Origin: Streptomyces sp. SA15
Lineage (GTDB): Bacteria > Actinomycetota > Actinomycetes > Streptomycetales > Streptomycetaceae
Length of the DNA stretch: 64,000 nucleotides
Reading direction: 5' to 3'
NCBI RefSeq assembly: GCF_002291145.1
Contig: NZ_NTGE01000093.1
Span: forward strand, 213,691-277,690
In this document: positions 1 through 8,652 of the stretch, piece after piece
Numbering within the stretch: position 1 is the stretch's first letter
How the letters are laid out: every line of letters starts with the position of its first letter
The notes under the pieces: generated by a model
Seen by the model: only the letters and a program-made list of their open reading frames with translations
The model's database searches: none
Told to the model about the DNA's origin: nothing
Made by a program: the position numbers and the translations under genes

Positions 1-321
1 GACGCGGCCGCGCTGTGCCAGCAGCCTCGCCGCCGCGCCCTCCAGCAACTCCTTCATCTCGAACAGCTCGGTGATCTCACGACGTGAGGGTGCCGTCACG
101 AAGGTCCCCACGCGAGGCCGGATCTCGACGAGACCTTCGGTCTGCAACTGCTTGAGTGCCTCACGGACGGGTGTGCGGCTGACCCCGAAGGACTCTGCCA
201 GCGCGATCTCGGACAGGCTGCCCCCTGCCGGGAGTTCACCGCTGATGATGCGGCGTCGCATCTCGGTGATCACGCGGCCCTGCGCGCTTCCGTTGTCGGC
301 CGCCTGCTTGGCTTTGCTCAT
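1..321 (-). CDS. GntR/FadR-type transcriptional regulator (partial, C-terminus outside window)
   Basis: The first 107 residues of a GntR-family regulator run off the left edge of the window. The N-terminal winged helix-turn-helix is clear: a GELPAGGSLSEIALAESFGV segment, then SRTPVREALKQL, the family's recognition helix, then GLVEIRPRVGTFV. The following segment (REITELFEMKELLEGAAARLL) matches the start of an FCD-type ligand-binding domain, so the FadR/VanR subgroup is likely. It starts with ATG at 319-321, 34 bp after the flavin reductase stop, and is probably the last gene of the leftward unit. It is the natural candidate to control the divergent catabolic genes through sites in 3022-3285; that part is inference. 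Confidence 0.85.
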   Translation of the reverse strand, partial: MSKAKQAADNGSAQGRVITEMRRRIISGELPAGGSLSEIALAESFGVSRTPVREALKQLQTEGLVEIRPRVGTFVTAPSRREITELFEMKELLEGAAARLLAQRGRV

Positions 322-355
322 CGGGCCTTCCCCCACATTGGTCTGTGCATGGCGT

Positions 356-892
356 TCAACTTAGATCGGTGAGCGCACCGCCGTCGAAGAAGCCTCCGGC
401 CCTGTAGATCATCGGGGTCCGTTCGGTGACGGCCGCGTCGACGACCCGGCAGACGAAGATCGTGTGCGTGCTGGCCTGCAGTCGCTCACGGATCTCCACC
501 TCCATCCTGGCGCTGCTCCGGTCGATCAGTGGGCTGCCGAACGGGCCGGGCTCCCAGTCGAGACCGCTGAACTTGTCGTCGGACTTGGCGGCGAAGCGTT
601 TGACGACGTCCAACTGCTCGGTCGAGAGGATGTTGATCGCGAGATGGGTGGCCCGGAACAGGCACGCGTACGTCGACGACGTGCGCTGCACGCACACCAT
701 CACCGTCGGCGGGTCGAGCGAGATGCTGGCGAAAGCGTTCACCGCCAGCCCTTTGGGCCGGTCCCCGTCCATGGCGGTCACCACCGTCACCCCGGTGACG
801 AACCGCCGGTTGACCTGCTTCATCACGTCCGTGTCGGGCTTCACGCGGACAGTGTCCATGGGTGCCTCCTCGGTGCGCGTCGTGCCGGTCAT
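356..892 (-). CDS. Flavin reductase family protein (HpaC/RutF-like)
   Basis: A 178-residue protein of the FMN-binding flavin reductase family. These enzymes use NAD(P)H to make free reduced flavin for a partner monooxygenase. The family hallmark FVTGVTVVTAMDG is followed by GLAVNAFASISLDPPTVMVCV and, later, FAAKSDDKFSGLDW. The likely partner is the luciferase-like monooxygenase at 3286, which needs FMNH2. Its start overlaps the stop of the upstream SnoaL-like gene by 4 bp (ATGA) behind GGGGAGG, suggesting translational coupling. A second in-frame ATG at 857-859 also has a strong AGGAGG, so a form 11 residues shorter is possible. Confidence 0.85.
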   Translation of the reverse strand: MTGTTRTEEAPMDTVRVKPDTDVMKQVNRRFVTGVTVVTAMDGDRPKGLAVNAFASISLDPPTVMVCVQRTSSTYACLFRATHLAINILSTEQLDVVKRFAAKSDDKFSGLDWEPGPFGSPLIDRSSARMEVEIRERLQASTHTIFVCRVVDAAVTERTPMIYRAGGFFDGGALTDLS

Positions 893-1317
893 CGGTCCTC
901 CCCGACGCTGATGATGCCGATTGCGGCGAGCAGCGAACGAGGGTCCCAGGTGACGAACTCCTCGACCACCAGGTCGCCTTCGAAGCGTGCGAAGGTCGCT
1001 CCGTCGACCTCGACGGACCGATTGGTCGGCGGTACGCCGAGGAAGGAACCCTCGTGCCTGCCGGAGCTGTGCCAGCGCACCGCCATACGGTCGCCCTCCG
1101 CCACGATCTCGTCGATGGTCGTGACGAGATCGGGAAACGCGGAGCGGGCCGCGAGGATGGACGCCTTGAACTCGGTCAGTGACTGGCCCTCCTCCTTCGG
1201 AGAGCTCCGTCGGCGGTAGTCGGCGCTCAGCAGGCTGTCGAGCGCGTCGACCTCGCCACGGTCCCAGGCCGCGGCCCAGGTCTCGATGACCCGCCCTTTA
1301 CGGACGTTGCTGGACAT
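889..1317 (-). CDS. SnoaL-like / NTF2-fold small protein
   Basis: A 142-residue protein with the features of SnoaL-like ester cyclases and related NTF2-fold proteins: VIETWAAAWDRGEVDALDSL at the N-terminus, a central FPDLVTTIDEIVAEGDRMAV stretch, and GVPPTNRSVEVDGATFARFE. In this fold the pocket is used for isomerisation, cyclisation or hydrolysis, so its catalytic role here cannot be read from sequence. AGGAGG sits 7 nt before the ATG. It lies between the transporter and the flavin reductase in one leftward operon, so it probably acts on the same substrate or an intermediate. Confidence 0.8.
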   Translation of the reverse strand: MSSNVRKGRVIETWAAAWDRGEVDALDSLLSADYRRRSSPKEEGQSLTEFKASILAARSAFPDLVTTIDEIVAEGDRMAVRWHSSGRHEGSFLGVPPTNRSVEVDGATFARFEGDLVVEEFVTWDPRSLLAAIGIISVGEDR

Positions 1318-1371
1318 ATCTTTTCCTCCTGGCTCTGCCTGTGCCGTGGACAGATCGGTTTCGGGTCTGTG

Positions 1372-3021
1372 TCAGTGGACCGAACTGGTGGTCGTCGGCG
1401 CGGCGTTGGCCTCTTCCTCACGCGTGCCGGAGCGGTCCTCCGGTGCGGGGTTCCGGCCGGCGAGGGCCTGCTCCGCCGCCCGGCGGTCGGAGGTCAGCTC
1501 CTTCCAGAAGGAGACCGCCAGACCGGCGATGATCACAAGGAACGGTGCCGAGGTGACGATCACCGTGTTCTGCAAGGCGTTCAGGCCACCGGCGAGCAAC
1601 AGGGCGATCGCGGTGACGCCGGTCAGCACGCCCCACAGGACGAGGACCGAGCGCCGGGGATTGAGCGAACCGTCCGAGGTCATCATGGAGAGCACGTAGG
1701 TGTTCGCGTCCGCGCCCGAGATGAAGAACATCAGGACCAGCACGATGGCGATCGCTGATGTCACGCTCGCGAGCGGGAAGTTGTCGAGGGTCGCGAAGAA
1801 CGCGCTGTTGATGTCCGCGGCCGTCTGCTTGGCAATGGTGCCGCCCTCGAACATGTCGACATGGATGGCGGTGCCGCCGAACACGGTGAACCAGGTGAAG
1901 AACACGACCGTGGGGACCGCGAGTACGCCCGTGATGAAGCCACGGATGGTACGGCCACGGGAGATGCGGGCCAGGAAGACTCCGACGAAGGCCCCCCAGG
2001 ACACCCACCAGGCCATCATGAAGTAGGTCCACCACTGCATCCATTCGAGGCCACCGAAGGCGGTGCCCTGCAGGCTCATCCGGAAGAAGTCGCTCGCCCA
2101 GGTGCCCACGGACTCGATGTACAGGTTGGCCAGGAACACCGTCGGACCGACGACCAGCATGAAGAGGAAGAGCACGATGGCCAGGATCGTGCTGCCCTGG
2201 CTCAGGAGCTTGATTCCCTTGCTGACACCGGTCACGGCCGACAGCGTGAAGACGGCGGTGACGAGGGAGATGATCAGAACCTGGCTGACGGAGTTGACGG
2301 GAACGCCGAACAGCGTGCCGAGACCGTTGTTGACCTGCAGGGCACCGAGTCCCAGCGACGTCGTGGTGCCGAACAGTGTCGCGAACACCGCGAGGATGTC
2401 GATGGCCTTGCCGATGGGGCCGTTCACCCGCTCGCCGAGCAGCGGGTGGAAGAGCTGGCTGACCAGCGCGCGACGACCCTTGCGGAAGGTCGAGTAGGCG
2501 ATACCGAGACCGAACACAGCGAAGATCGCCCACGCGTGCAGTCCCCAGTCGAAGTAGGAGTACTGCATCGCCCGGACAGCGGCCTCGGGCGTGCCCGCCT
2601 TGGCCAGTCCGTGCGGTGGTGCGGCGAAGTGCGAGATGGGCTCGGCCACACCGTAGGAGACAAGTCCGATGCCCATGACCGCGCTCAGGATCATGGCGAA
2701 CCAGGCGGGTGTGGAGAACTCGGGGCGGTCGTGGTCCTTGCCGAGCCGCATGTCGCCGGCCGGGCTGAAGGCCAGGAAGACGAGGAAGATCAGGATGGCC
2801 AGCGTCACCACGAGGTAGGTCCAGCCGAAGGTTTCCGTCACCCAGTTCAGTGATGTGTTCGTCACCTTGGTGAGGTTGTCGGTGAACAGGATGGCCCAGA
2901 CGACGAAGAGGGCCGAGATGCCGACCGATGTCCAGAAAACGGAGCCGAGCCGCCCCCTCTCGGAGCCGGGTGCGGTCGCGGGCTCCGGGGGTCCTGGCTG
3001 TTCCGTGGCGGGAGTGGACAT
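1372..3021 (-). CDS. BCCT-family transporter
   Basis: A 549-residue polytopic membrane protein of the betaine/choline/carnitine transporter family, which takes up quaternary or other zwitterionic amines by ion symport. Visible features are about 12 hydrophobic helices, the family signature region around GLEWMQWWTYFMMAWWVSWG followed by a GVFLARISRGRTIRGF loop, and FFISGADANTYVLSMM near the C-terminus. The N-terminus is Pro/Glu-rich and cytoplasmic. I place the start at the ATG at 3019-3021 because AAGGAG lies just upstream; a start nine codons earlier has no such site. As first gene of the leftward unit, it suggests the pathway's substrate or a by-product is a charged amine-like compound. Confidence 0.9.
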   Translation of the reverse strand: MSTPATEQPGPPEPATAPGSERGRLGSVFWTSVGISALFVVWAILFTDNLTKVTNTSLNWVTETFGWTYLVVTLAILIFLVFLAFSPAGDMRLGKDHDRPEFSTPAWFAMILSAVMGIGLVSYGVAEPISHFAAPPHGLAKAGTPEAAVRAMQYSYFDWGLHAWAIFAVFGLGIAYSTFRKGRRALVSQLFHPLLGERVNGPIGKAIDILAVFATLFGTTTSLGLGALQVNNGLGTLFGVPVNSVSQVLIISLVTAVFTLSAVTGVSKGIKLLSQGSTILAIVLFLFMLVVGPTVFLANLYIESVGTWASDFFRMSLQGTAFGGLEWMQWWTYFMMAWWVSWGAFVGVFLARISRGRTIRGFITGVLAVPTVVFFTWFTVFGGTAIHVDMFEGGTIAKQTAADINSAFFATLDNFPLASVTSAIAIVLVLMFFISGADANTYVLSMMTSDGSLNPRRSVLVLWGVLTGVTAIALLLAGGLNALQNTVIVTSAPFLVIIAGLAVSFWKELTSDRRAAEQALAGRNPAPEDRSGTREEEANAAPTTTSSVH

Positions 3022-3065
3022 GGGCGCTCCTTGAAGGCTGTGTAGCAACAGTCAAGCCAAGGCTG

Positions 3066-3240
3066 CTTGTATGCCAGGGGACGTTAAGCACGCCACAGAA
3101 GGCTGTCAAGCATGTGTGCTACCGACCGTGTTACATGGCGGTTGCGTGCGTTTCACGCCCGATCTGTTGACTCTGTCTCCAAGTGCCACCTACGGTCTCT
3201 TGTATGCCACAGCGCGATGCTGTGTGGTCTGGCATGCCAG
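3066..3240. promoter_or_regulatory. Candidate GntR operator sites between divergent operons
   Basis: The intergenic region holds two direct copies of CTTGTATGCCA (3066-3077, 3199-3210) and one perfect 12-bp palindrome CTGGCATGCCAG (3229-3240). The half-site resembles TNGTATNCCA-type FadR/GntR operators. The first copy is 45 bp from the BCCT start and the other two lie upstream of the monooxygenase start, as expected if the GntR protein of this locus controls both directions. The sites are seen in sequence; the regulator assignment is inference. Confidence 0.45.
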
Positions 3241-3285
3241 CGTTTGGCCTGAAAGGGCCCTTCCTCGCCCGAAAGGAACACGCAG

Positions 3286-4455
3286 ATGCGCTTCTCGATC
3301 TTTCACGGGACGGGTGCCCCGGGCCGTCTCGCCGACTACCACCAACTCATGGGCGAGGCACGGGAGTTCGCCGTCGCCGCCGACCGCGCGGGGTTCTGGT
3401 CCATCTGGTACACGGAGCACCACTTCGGCCACGAGGGCCAGGAGCTCACTCCCAACCCGGTGCTCATGGGCGTCGACATCGCGGCCCGCACCTCCCGCAT
3501 CCGGATCGGCCAGGCCGCGAGCATCGTCACCTTCTGGCACCCGCTGCGCCTCGCCGAGGACCTCGCGCTGCTCGACCAGTTGTCCGGCGGGAGGGTCGAG
3601 GTCGGTGTCGGGCGCGGTCTCTACGGCCGTGAGGCGCTGAACCTCAACCCCGTGGCCGACCCGCGCGACCAGCAGAAGAACAGGGCGCTCTTCCAGGAGA
3701 CTCTGGAGGTGCTCAAGGCGGCGTGGACCGGTGAGTTCTTCTCCCACAAGGGCGACTTCTTCGAGTTCCCGGCTCCTGGCGTGAAGTGGAACCACCCGCT
3801 TTCGCCGCCGTCGCCCGACTTCATGACCGACGGTGTCATCTCCAAGATGATGGTGACGCCGCGCCCGCTGCAGCCGCAGCTTCCGCTGTGGCAGGTCATC
3901 GACACGCCCCCCTCCATCGAGTGGGCTGCCCGCAACGGCGTCAAGGGCATCTTCTGGCTTCCCCCGGTATCGGCACTCAAGGGCCGCTTCGAGCTCTACC
4001 GTGACGCGGCCAGTGAGGCCGCCGGCCGGGAGTTCGCACTCGGTGAGGGGATCGGACTCGTCCGCGACGTGTTCGTCGCCGACACCATGGAGGAGGCGCG
4101 TGCCGGCTTCGAGGAGGCCGTCATGAACACCTATCGGTGGGTCTGCCACTGGCGAGGGCTGTCGAACCTGATGGAGGACGGTGAGGAGCTCACCGACGCC
4201 CACGAGCTCAGCTACGACTTCCTGCACGGCCGCAACCAGCTCGTCGGCACCCCCGAGTACGTGGCGGAGAAGATCGCCGAACTCCGTGACGAGCTCAACG
4301 TGCGGGACCTGTTCCTCTGGACGACCCACCCCGGTCTCGAGCACCGCAAGGCGATGCGCAGCCTCGAACTGTTCAGCGAGAAGGTGATGCCGCGGTTCAC
4401 CGGCTCGCAGGGCGCCGACGTCACCGACGCCGTCGCACCGGGTGCCCGGTCGTGA
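3286..4455 (+). CDS. LLM-class flavin-dependent monooxygenase
   Basis: A 389-residue bacterial luciferase-like monooxygenase. The TIM-barrel family shows in FWSIWYTEHHF, TSRIRIGQAASIVTFWHPLR, LDQLSGGRVEVGVGRG and the C-terminal GTPEYVAEKIAEL. Such enzymes use FMNH2 and oxygen to insert one oxygen atom, often at a C-N or C-S bond or in a heterocyclic ring, and depend on a separate flavin reductase; one is encoded at 356. AAAGGA precedes the ATG. The gene opens a tightly packed operon with two PF06684 proteins, a hydrolase and an aldehyde dehydrogenase, consistent with oxidative ring opening followed by hydrolysis. The substrate is unknown. Confidence 0.9.
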   Translation: MRFSIFHGTGAPGRLADYHQLMGEAREFAVAADRAGFWSIWYTEHHFGHEGQELTPNPVLMGVDIAARTSRIRIGQAASIVTFWHPLRLAEDLALLDQLSGGRVEVGVGRGLYGREALNLNPVADPRDQQKNRALFQETLEVLKAAWTGEFFSHKGDFFEFPAPGVKWNHPLSPPSPDFMTDGVISKMMVTPRPLQPQLPLWQVIDTPPSIEWAARNGVKGIFWLPPVSALKGRFELYRDAASEAAGREFALGEGIGLVRDVFVADTMEEARAGFEEAVMNTYRWVCHWRGLSNLMEDGEELTDAHELSYDFLHGRNQLVGTPEYVAEKIAELRDELNVRDLFLWTTHPGLEHRKAMRSLELFSEKVMPRFTGSQGADVTDAVAPGARS

Positions 4456-5078
4456 GCGCGCACATCCGCCGGATCTGCACGGTTTTCGAGGATCTGGTGA
4501 CCGAACTCGGCGCACCGGTGGCCGGCCCGGTACGCCGGGCGGCCGTGGCGGCCGTCATCGCCAACCCGTGGGCCGGTCGCGGTCTGGTCGACGATCTGAA
4601 CGAAGAGGTCGTCAGGGTCGCGCCGGTACTGGCGCACGAGCTCACCTCGCGCCTCGTCGGCGCCCTGGGCGGGACGGGCCGGGTCGAGGCGTTCGGCAAG
4701 GCCGCGATCGTCGGCCTCGACGGTGAGACCGAGCACGCGGGTGCGCTGATCCACACGCCGTACTTCGGAAACCTCTTCAGGGAGATCACCGAGGGCAGTT
4801 CGGTGATCGTCTTCTCCGACGACCGGGCCGAGGCCGGGGCGTCGCTCACCGTGCCGATGTGGCACAAGGTCCACGCGGCGACGCGGTCCCACTACCAGAC
4901 CATCGCCGTCCGCGTCCCCGACGCCCCCCGTGCCGACGAGATCGTCGTCATCGCCGCCGGGTCCTCCGGCGGGCGGCCGAACGCCCGGATCGGCGACCGC
5001 TCCGCCGACCCGCAGGTACGACTCGCGGACCACCCCCGTAGCCGCTACAAGACCGAGAACCTGGAGTCCGTGCGATGA
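4452..5078 (+). CDS. PF06684 'amino acid synthesis' family protein, copy 1
   Basis: A 208-residue protein of the family named 'amino acid synthesis' (PF06684, formerly DUF1185). Marks are a short N-terminal helix, then AAVAAVIANPWAGRGLVDDL, GRVEAFGKAAIVGLDGETEH and HAATRSHYQTIAVRVPDAPRADEIVV. The GTG start overlaps the monooxygenase stop (GTGA), so translation is coupled. The family occurs next to oxidative ring-cleavage genes and amidase-like steps; its reaction is not something I can state with confidence. It carries about 25 extra C-terminal residues compared with the next gene. Confidence 0.8.
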   Translation: MSAHIRRICTVFEDLVTELGAPVAGPVRRAAVAAVIANPWAGRGLVDDLNEEVVRVAPVLAHELTSRLVGALGGTGRVEAFGKAAIVGLDGETEHAGALIHTPYFGNLFREITEGSSVIVFSDDRAEAGASLTVPMWHKVHAATRSHYQTIAVRVPDAPRADEIVVIAAGSSGGRPNARIGDRSADPQVRLADHPRSRYKTENLESVR

Positions 5079-5626
5079 ACGTCCGCAAGATCGTCACCTA
5101 CGTCGACGAGGTCGTCACCGAGGGCGGCCGTCCCGTCAACCCGCCGGCCCGCAGCGCCGTGGTCGTCGCCGTCATCGAGAACCCCTGGGCGGGGGAGGGC
5201 TTCGTCGAGGACCTCGCTCCCGGCATCGACGCCACCGCCTCCGACCTCGGCAAGCTGCTCGCACCACGGGTCGTCGAGGCGCTGGGCATCCCGGTGGAGG
5301 CCTACGGAAAGGCGGCCGTCGTCGGGCTCGACGGAGAGATCGAGCACGGCTCGGCCCTCATCCACACGCTCAAGTTCGGCGACCACTTCCGTAAGGCCGC
5401 CGAGGCGACCACGCTGCTCCCCGCGGTCGAGAAGCGGGCCGGCGCGGGCACCGTGTTCGACATTCCGCTCAAGCACAAGACCGATGCCACGGTCCGCTCG
5501 CACCACCAGACCATCGAGGTCCGCGTGGCCGACGCCCCCCATGCGGACGAGATCGTCATCGCCCTGGCGGCCGCCGGGCAGGGACGCCCGCAGGCACGCC
5601 TCGCGCCGTTGTCGACCGAGCAGTGA
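5075..5626 (+). CDS. PF06684 'amino acid synthesis' family protein, copy 2
   Basis: A 183-residue paralogue of the preceding gene, aligned over its whole length: ENPWAGEGFVEDL, IPVEAYGKAAVVGLDGEIEH, and SHHQTIEVRVADAPHADEIV correspond to the same blocks in copy 1. It starts in an ATGA overlap with the previous stop. The adjacent, coupled arrangement suggests a heteromeric complex or two successive similar reactions. No catalytic residue can be assigned from sequence alone. Confidence 0.8.
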   Translation: MNVRKIVTYVDEVVTEGGRPVNPPARSAVVVAVIENPWAGEGFVEDLAPGIDATASDLGKLLAPRVVEALGIPVEAYGKAAVVGLDGEIEHGSALIHTLKFGDHFRKAAEATTLLPAVEKRAGAGTVFDIPLKHKTDATVRSHHQTIEVRVADAPHADEIVIALAAAGQGRPQARLAPLSTEQ

Positions 5627-5630
5627 CACC

Positions 5631-6398
5631 GTGATCCACCACACCGTCACCGGGACCGGCCCGGACGTCCTGCTCCTGCACGGCGTCGGTCTCGACCACA
5701 CGATGTGGCAACGGTGCATGCCCGAACTCACCGCGAACCACCGGGTGACCAGGGTCGACCTCCGTGGCCACGGCGCCTCGCCCCCGGCGCGGCAGGGGAC
5801 CTCCCTCGCCGAGCTCGCGGCCGATGTCGTCGAGGTCCTCGACCACATCGGCGCCCATCGCGTCCACCTCGTGGGCTTCTCGCTGGGTGCCCTCGTGGCG
5901 CAGCACATCGCCGCCCACCACCCGGCTCGCGCCGCCACCCTGTCCCTGGTGAGCAGCGTCGCCCTGCGCACACCGCGGGAGCGCGAAGCGGTCCTGCGAC
6001 GGCTTCGGGCGGCGCGGACCGACCCGGCGGTGACCGCGGACGCAGCCGTGCAACGGTGGTTCGACGAGGCGTGGCGACTGCGGGAGCCGGACCTCGTGGC
6101 GGACGTACGAAGGACACTGCTGGCGAACGACCACTCGTCCTACCTGGCCTGCTACACCGTCTTCGCGACCGGTGACGAGGAGGTCGGCCCGCTCCTCGGC
6201 CGGATCACGGCACCCGCACTGGCCATCACCGGGAGCGAGGACCCCGGATCGACCCCGGACATGTCCGGCCGACTGGCGTCGGCCATCCCGGACGCCCGCG
6301 TCAGGATCGTGGCGGGCGCTCGTCACCTGCTCCCGCTGGAGCGGCCGCGGGAACTGGCCGCAGCGCTGACCGAGCACTTCGAGAGGATCACGCCATGA
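5631..6398 (+). CDS. Alpha/beta hydrolase
   Basis: A 255-residue alpha/beta hydrolase with a complete apparent triad: Ser84 in GFSLGA, Asp204 in GSEDPG and His232 in ARHLLP. The oxyanion-hole motif LLLHGVG is near residue 15, and DLRGHGAS follows at 43-50. The start is GTG at 5631, 4 bp after the previous stop; the open frame extends upstream only because of overlap with the previous gene. RutD-like and ring-fission-product hydrolases have this size and layout, so it may hydrolyse the monooxygenase product. The substrate is unknown. Confidence 0.85.
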   Translation: MIHHTVTGTGPDVLLLHGVGLDHTMWQRCMPELTANHRVTRVDLRGHGASPPARQGTSLAELAADVVEVLDHIGAHRVHLVGFSLGALVAQHIAAHHPARAATLSLVSSVALRTPREREAVLRRLRAARTDPAVTADAAVQRWFDEAWRLREPDLVADVRRTLLANDHSSYLACYTVFATGDEEVGPLLGRITAPALAITGSEDPGSTPDMSGRLASAIPDARVRIVAGARHLLPLERPRELAAALTEHFERITP

Positions 6399-7921
6399 CC
6401 GTCCGCAGTGAGGCCGTGCCGGCCGACGGCAAGCCCACCGTCCTTCCCCGGCGCGACCACTTCATCAACGGTGAACGGGTGGCTCCCGCCGGGGGTGAAT
6501 ACTTCGAGAGCGTCAATCCCACGACCGGGACGGCCTTCTACGAGGCGGCCCGGGGCAGTGCCACAGACACGGAGCGGGCCGTGACGGCCGCGCAGGAAGC
6601 GTTCGAGAACCCGGCCTGGCGTGATCTTTCCCAGACGCGTCGTGGCCGGCTACTGCGTCGGCTCGGCGACCTGATCGGGGAGAACGCCGACCTGCTCGCG
6701 CGCACGGAGACGCTCGACAACGGCAAACTGCTCCGCGAGATGCGTGCCCAACTGGCCGCTCTGCCGGAGTACTTCTACTACTACGCCGGACTGGCCGACA
6801 AGATCCACGGCGAGGTCATCCCCGGGGCGGCCCGCAGTCTCCTCAACTACACCCTGCGGGAACCGGTCGGCGTCTGCGGCGCCATCACCCCCTGGAACTC
6901 GCCGCTGCTGCTCACCACGACCAAGCTGGCCCCGGCGCTCGCCGCGGGAAACACGATGGTGGTCAAGCCGTCGGAGCACACCTCCGCCTCCCTGCTCGAA
7001 CTGGCCGAGTTGCTCGAACCGGCCGGCTTCCCACCGGGAGTCGTCAACGTGGTGACCGGGTTCGGTGCCGAGGCCGGAAGCGCCCTGGTCTCGGACCGGC
7101 GCGTGCGGAAGATGTCCTTCACCGGGAGCACCGCCACCGGGGCGCTGATCGCGCGCGCCTGTGGCGAACGCTTCGTCAGGGCCACGCTCGAACTCGGCGG
7201 CAAGTCCCCCAACATCGTCTTCCCGGACGCCGACATCGCCTCCGCCTCGATGGGCATCGTCGCCGGAATCTTCGCCGCCGCCGGGCAGACGTGCGTCGCC
7301 GGCAGCCGGGTGTTCGTGCACCGTGACGTGTACGACGAGACGGTCGAGCGGGTGGTGGAGCGTGCCCGCACGATCCGTATCGGCGACCCTCTCGAGGCCG
7401 GGACCGAACTGGGCCCGCTGGCGATGGCGTCCCAGCTCGCCAAGGTGGAGGAGTACGTCGCGACAGGCCGGAAGGAGGGCGGCCGGGTCGTCACCGGTGG
7501 CGCCAGGGCCGACGTCGGCCTCGACGGGTACTTCTACGAGCCGACCGTCTTCGTCGGCACCGACAACGGGATGCGGGTGAGCAGGGAGGAGATATTCGGC
7601 CCGGTCGCCTCGATCATGCCCTTCGAGACCGAGGAGGAGGTGACGAGGCTCGCCAACGACACCGACTACGGCCTCGCCGCCGGTGTGTGGACCAGGGACC
7701 TCGGCCGCGCCCACCGGATGGCCTCGGCGCTCGAAGCGGGCACGGTCTGGGTGAACACCTACCGGGCCATGTCGCCGATGTCGCCGCGTTCGGGCTTCAA
7801 GAACAGCGGCATGGGCGTCGAGCACGGCACCGAGACCATCAAGGAGTACACCCGCCTCAAGTCGGTGTGGATCAACACGAGCGACGAACCCCAGGGCGAC
7901 CCGTTCGTGCTGCGGTCGTAG
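6395..7921 (+). CDS. NAD(P)-dependent aldehyde dehydrogenase
   Basis: A 508-residue aldehyde dehydrogenase of normal length. Visible motifs are ITPWNSPLLL, the cofactor segment VVKPSEHTSAS, FTGSTATG, the general base Glu266 in LELGGKSPN, and the catalytic Cys300 in GQTCVAG. It oxidises an aldehyde to an acid. The ATG overlaps the hydrolase stop (ATGA), making it the last gene of the rightward catabolic operon, where it would process an aldehyde released by the upstream steps. It converges on the XRE regulator with 13 bp between stop codons and no obvious hairpin. Confidence 0.92.
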   Translation: MTVRSEAVPADGKPTVLPRRDHFINGERVAPAGGEYFESVNPTTGTAFYEAARGSATDTERAVTAAQEAFENPAWRDLSQTRRGRLLRRLGDLIGENADLLARTETLDNGKLLREMRAQLAALPEYFYYYAGLADKIHGEVIPGAARSLLNYTLREPVGVCGAITPWNSPLLLTTTKLAPALAAGNTMVVKPSEHTSASLLELAELLEPAGFPPGVVNVVTGFGAEAGSALVSDRRVRKMSFTGSTATGALIARACGERFVRATLELGGKSPNIVFPDADIASASMGIVAGIFAAAGQTCVAGSRVFVHRDVYDETVERVVERARTIRIGDPLEAGTELGPLAMASQLAKVEEYVATGRKEGGRVVTGGARADVGLDGYFYEPTVFVGTDNGMRVSREEIFGPVASIMPFETEEEVTRLANDTDYGLAAGVWTRDLGRAHRMASALEAGTVWVNTYRAMSPMSPRSGFKNSGMGVEHGTETIKEYTRLKSVWINTSDEPQGDPFVLRS

Positions 7922-7934
7922 CGGGACTCACGAC

Positions 7935-8609
7935 TCACTTCGGTACGTGGTCGCCGTACGCCGTGACGGACAGAAAGCGGATCGGGAGTTCCACCAGTTC
8001 CTGCGGCCCGTGAGCGCCCTCTCCGTCGAGCTGGAGGGCGTCTCCGGGGCGCATGGTGTAACTGGCCTCCCCGTGTCCGTAGACCATTTCGCCTTCCAGC
8101 ATGAAGAGCAGCTCGGTGCCCGGGTGCTGGAAGAGGGGGAAGACCTCGCTCTGCTCGGTCAGCGTGACCAGGACGGCCTCCATGCGCTTGTGCGGGCCGC
8201 GCAGGGCGCCGAGGAGTTCGTAGAGGTGGCCGACGCGGCTGCCGCGGCGGGCGATGCGGGCGCCCTGCCCGGCAGGCACGAAGACAGCCTCGCGGTCGGC
8301 GTCGACCCCCCGGAACAGCGCCGTGACCGGGACGCCGAGACCGGTGGCGAGGCGGCCGAGTGTGGTGAGGCTGCACGAGGTCTGCGCATTCTCGATCTTG
8401 GAGAGCATGGCCTTGGAGATCCCCACTCTGGCCGCCATCTCGGCCACCGACAGGCCCGCCGCCGTTCGGTACTCCCTGACCTGCCGGCCGATGACGACTT
8501 CGAGTTCCAGCTTTCGTGCCGCCTCTCCTGGGTCGACCTCACGGTCCGGCAGATCGCCGGCACGGGCGGGGAACGCGGGGGTGTCCGGGTCAGGCGTCAT
8601 ACGGGCCAT
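7935..8609 (-). CDS. XRE-family regulator with C-terminal cupin domain
   Basis: A 224-residue protein with a helix-turn-helix at about residues 37-95 (VREYRTAAGLSVAEMAARVG, then ISKAMLSKIENAQTSCSLTT) and a cupin at about 130-224 (HPGTELLFMLEGEMVYGHG, RPGDALQLDGEGAHGP). This architecture is common among regulators of amine and amino-acid catabolism, where the cupin senses a small ligand. It is the last gene of the leftward glnT-glx operon, 43 bp after the FAD oxidase, and is the likely local regulator. No strong ribosome site precedes the ATG; an alternative ATG lies three codons downstream. Confidence 0.88.
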   Translation of the reverse strand: MARMTPDPDTPAFPARAGDLPDREVDPGEAARKLELEVVIGRQVREYRTAAGLSVAEMAARVGISKAMLSKIENAQTSCSLTTLGRLATGLGVPVTALFRGVDADREAVFVPAGQGARIARRGSRVGHLYELLGALRGPHKRMEAVLVTLTEQSEVFPLFQHPGTELLFMLEGEMVYGHGEASYTMRPGDALQLDGEGAHGPQELVELPIRFLSVTAYGDHVPK

Positions 8610-8652
8610 TGTGCAGCGACGGTGTTTCCCACGAGGAAACGGGCCGGGGGGA

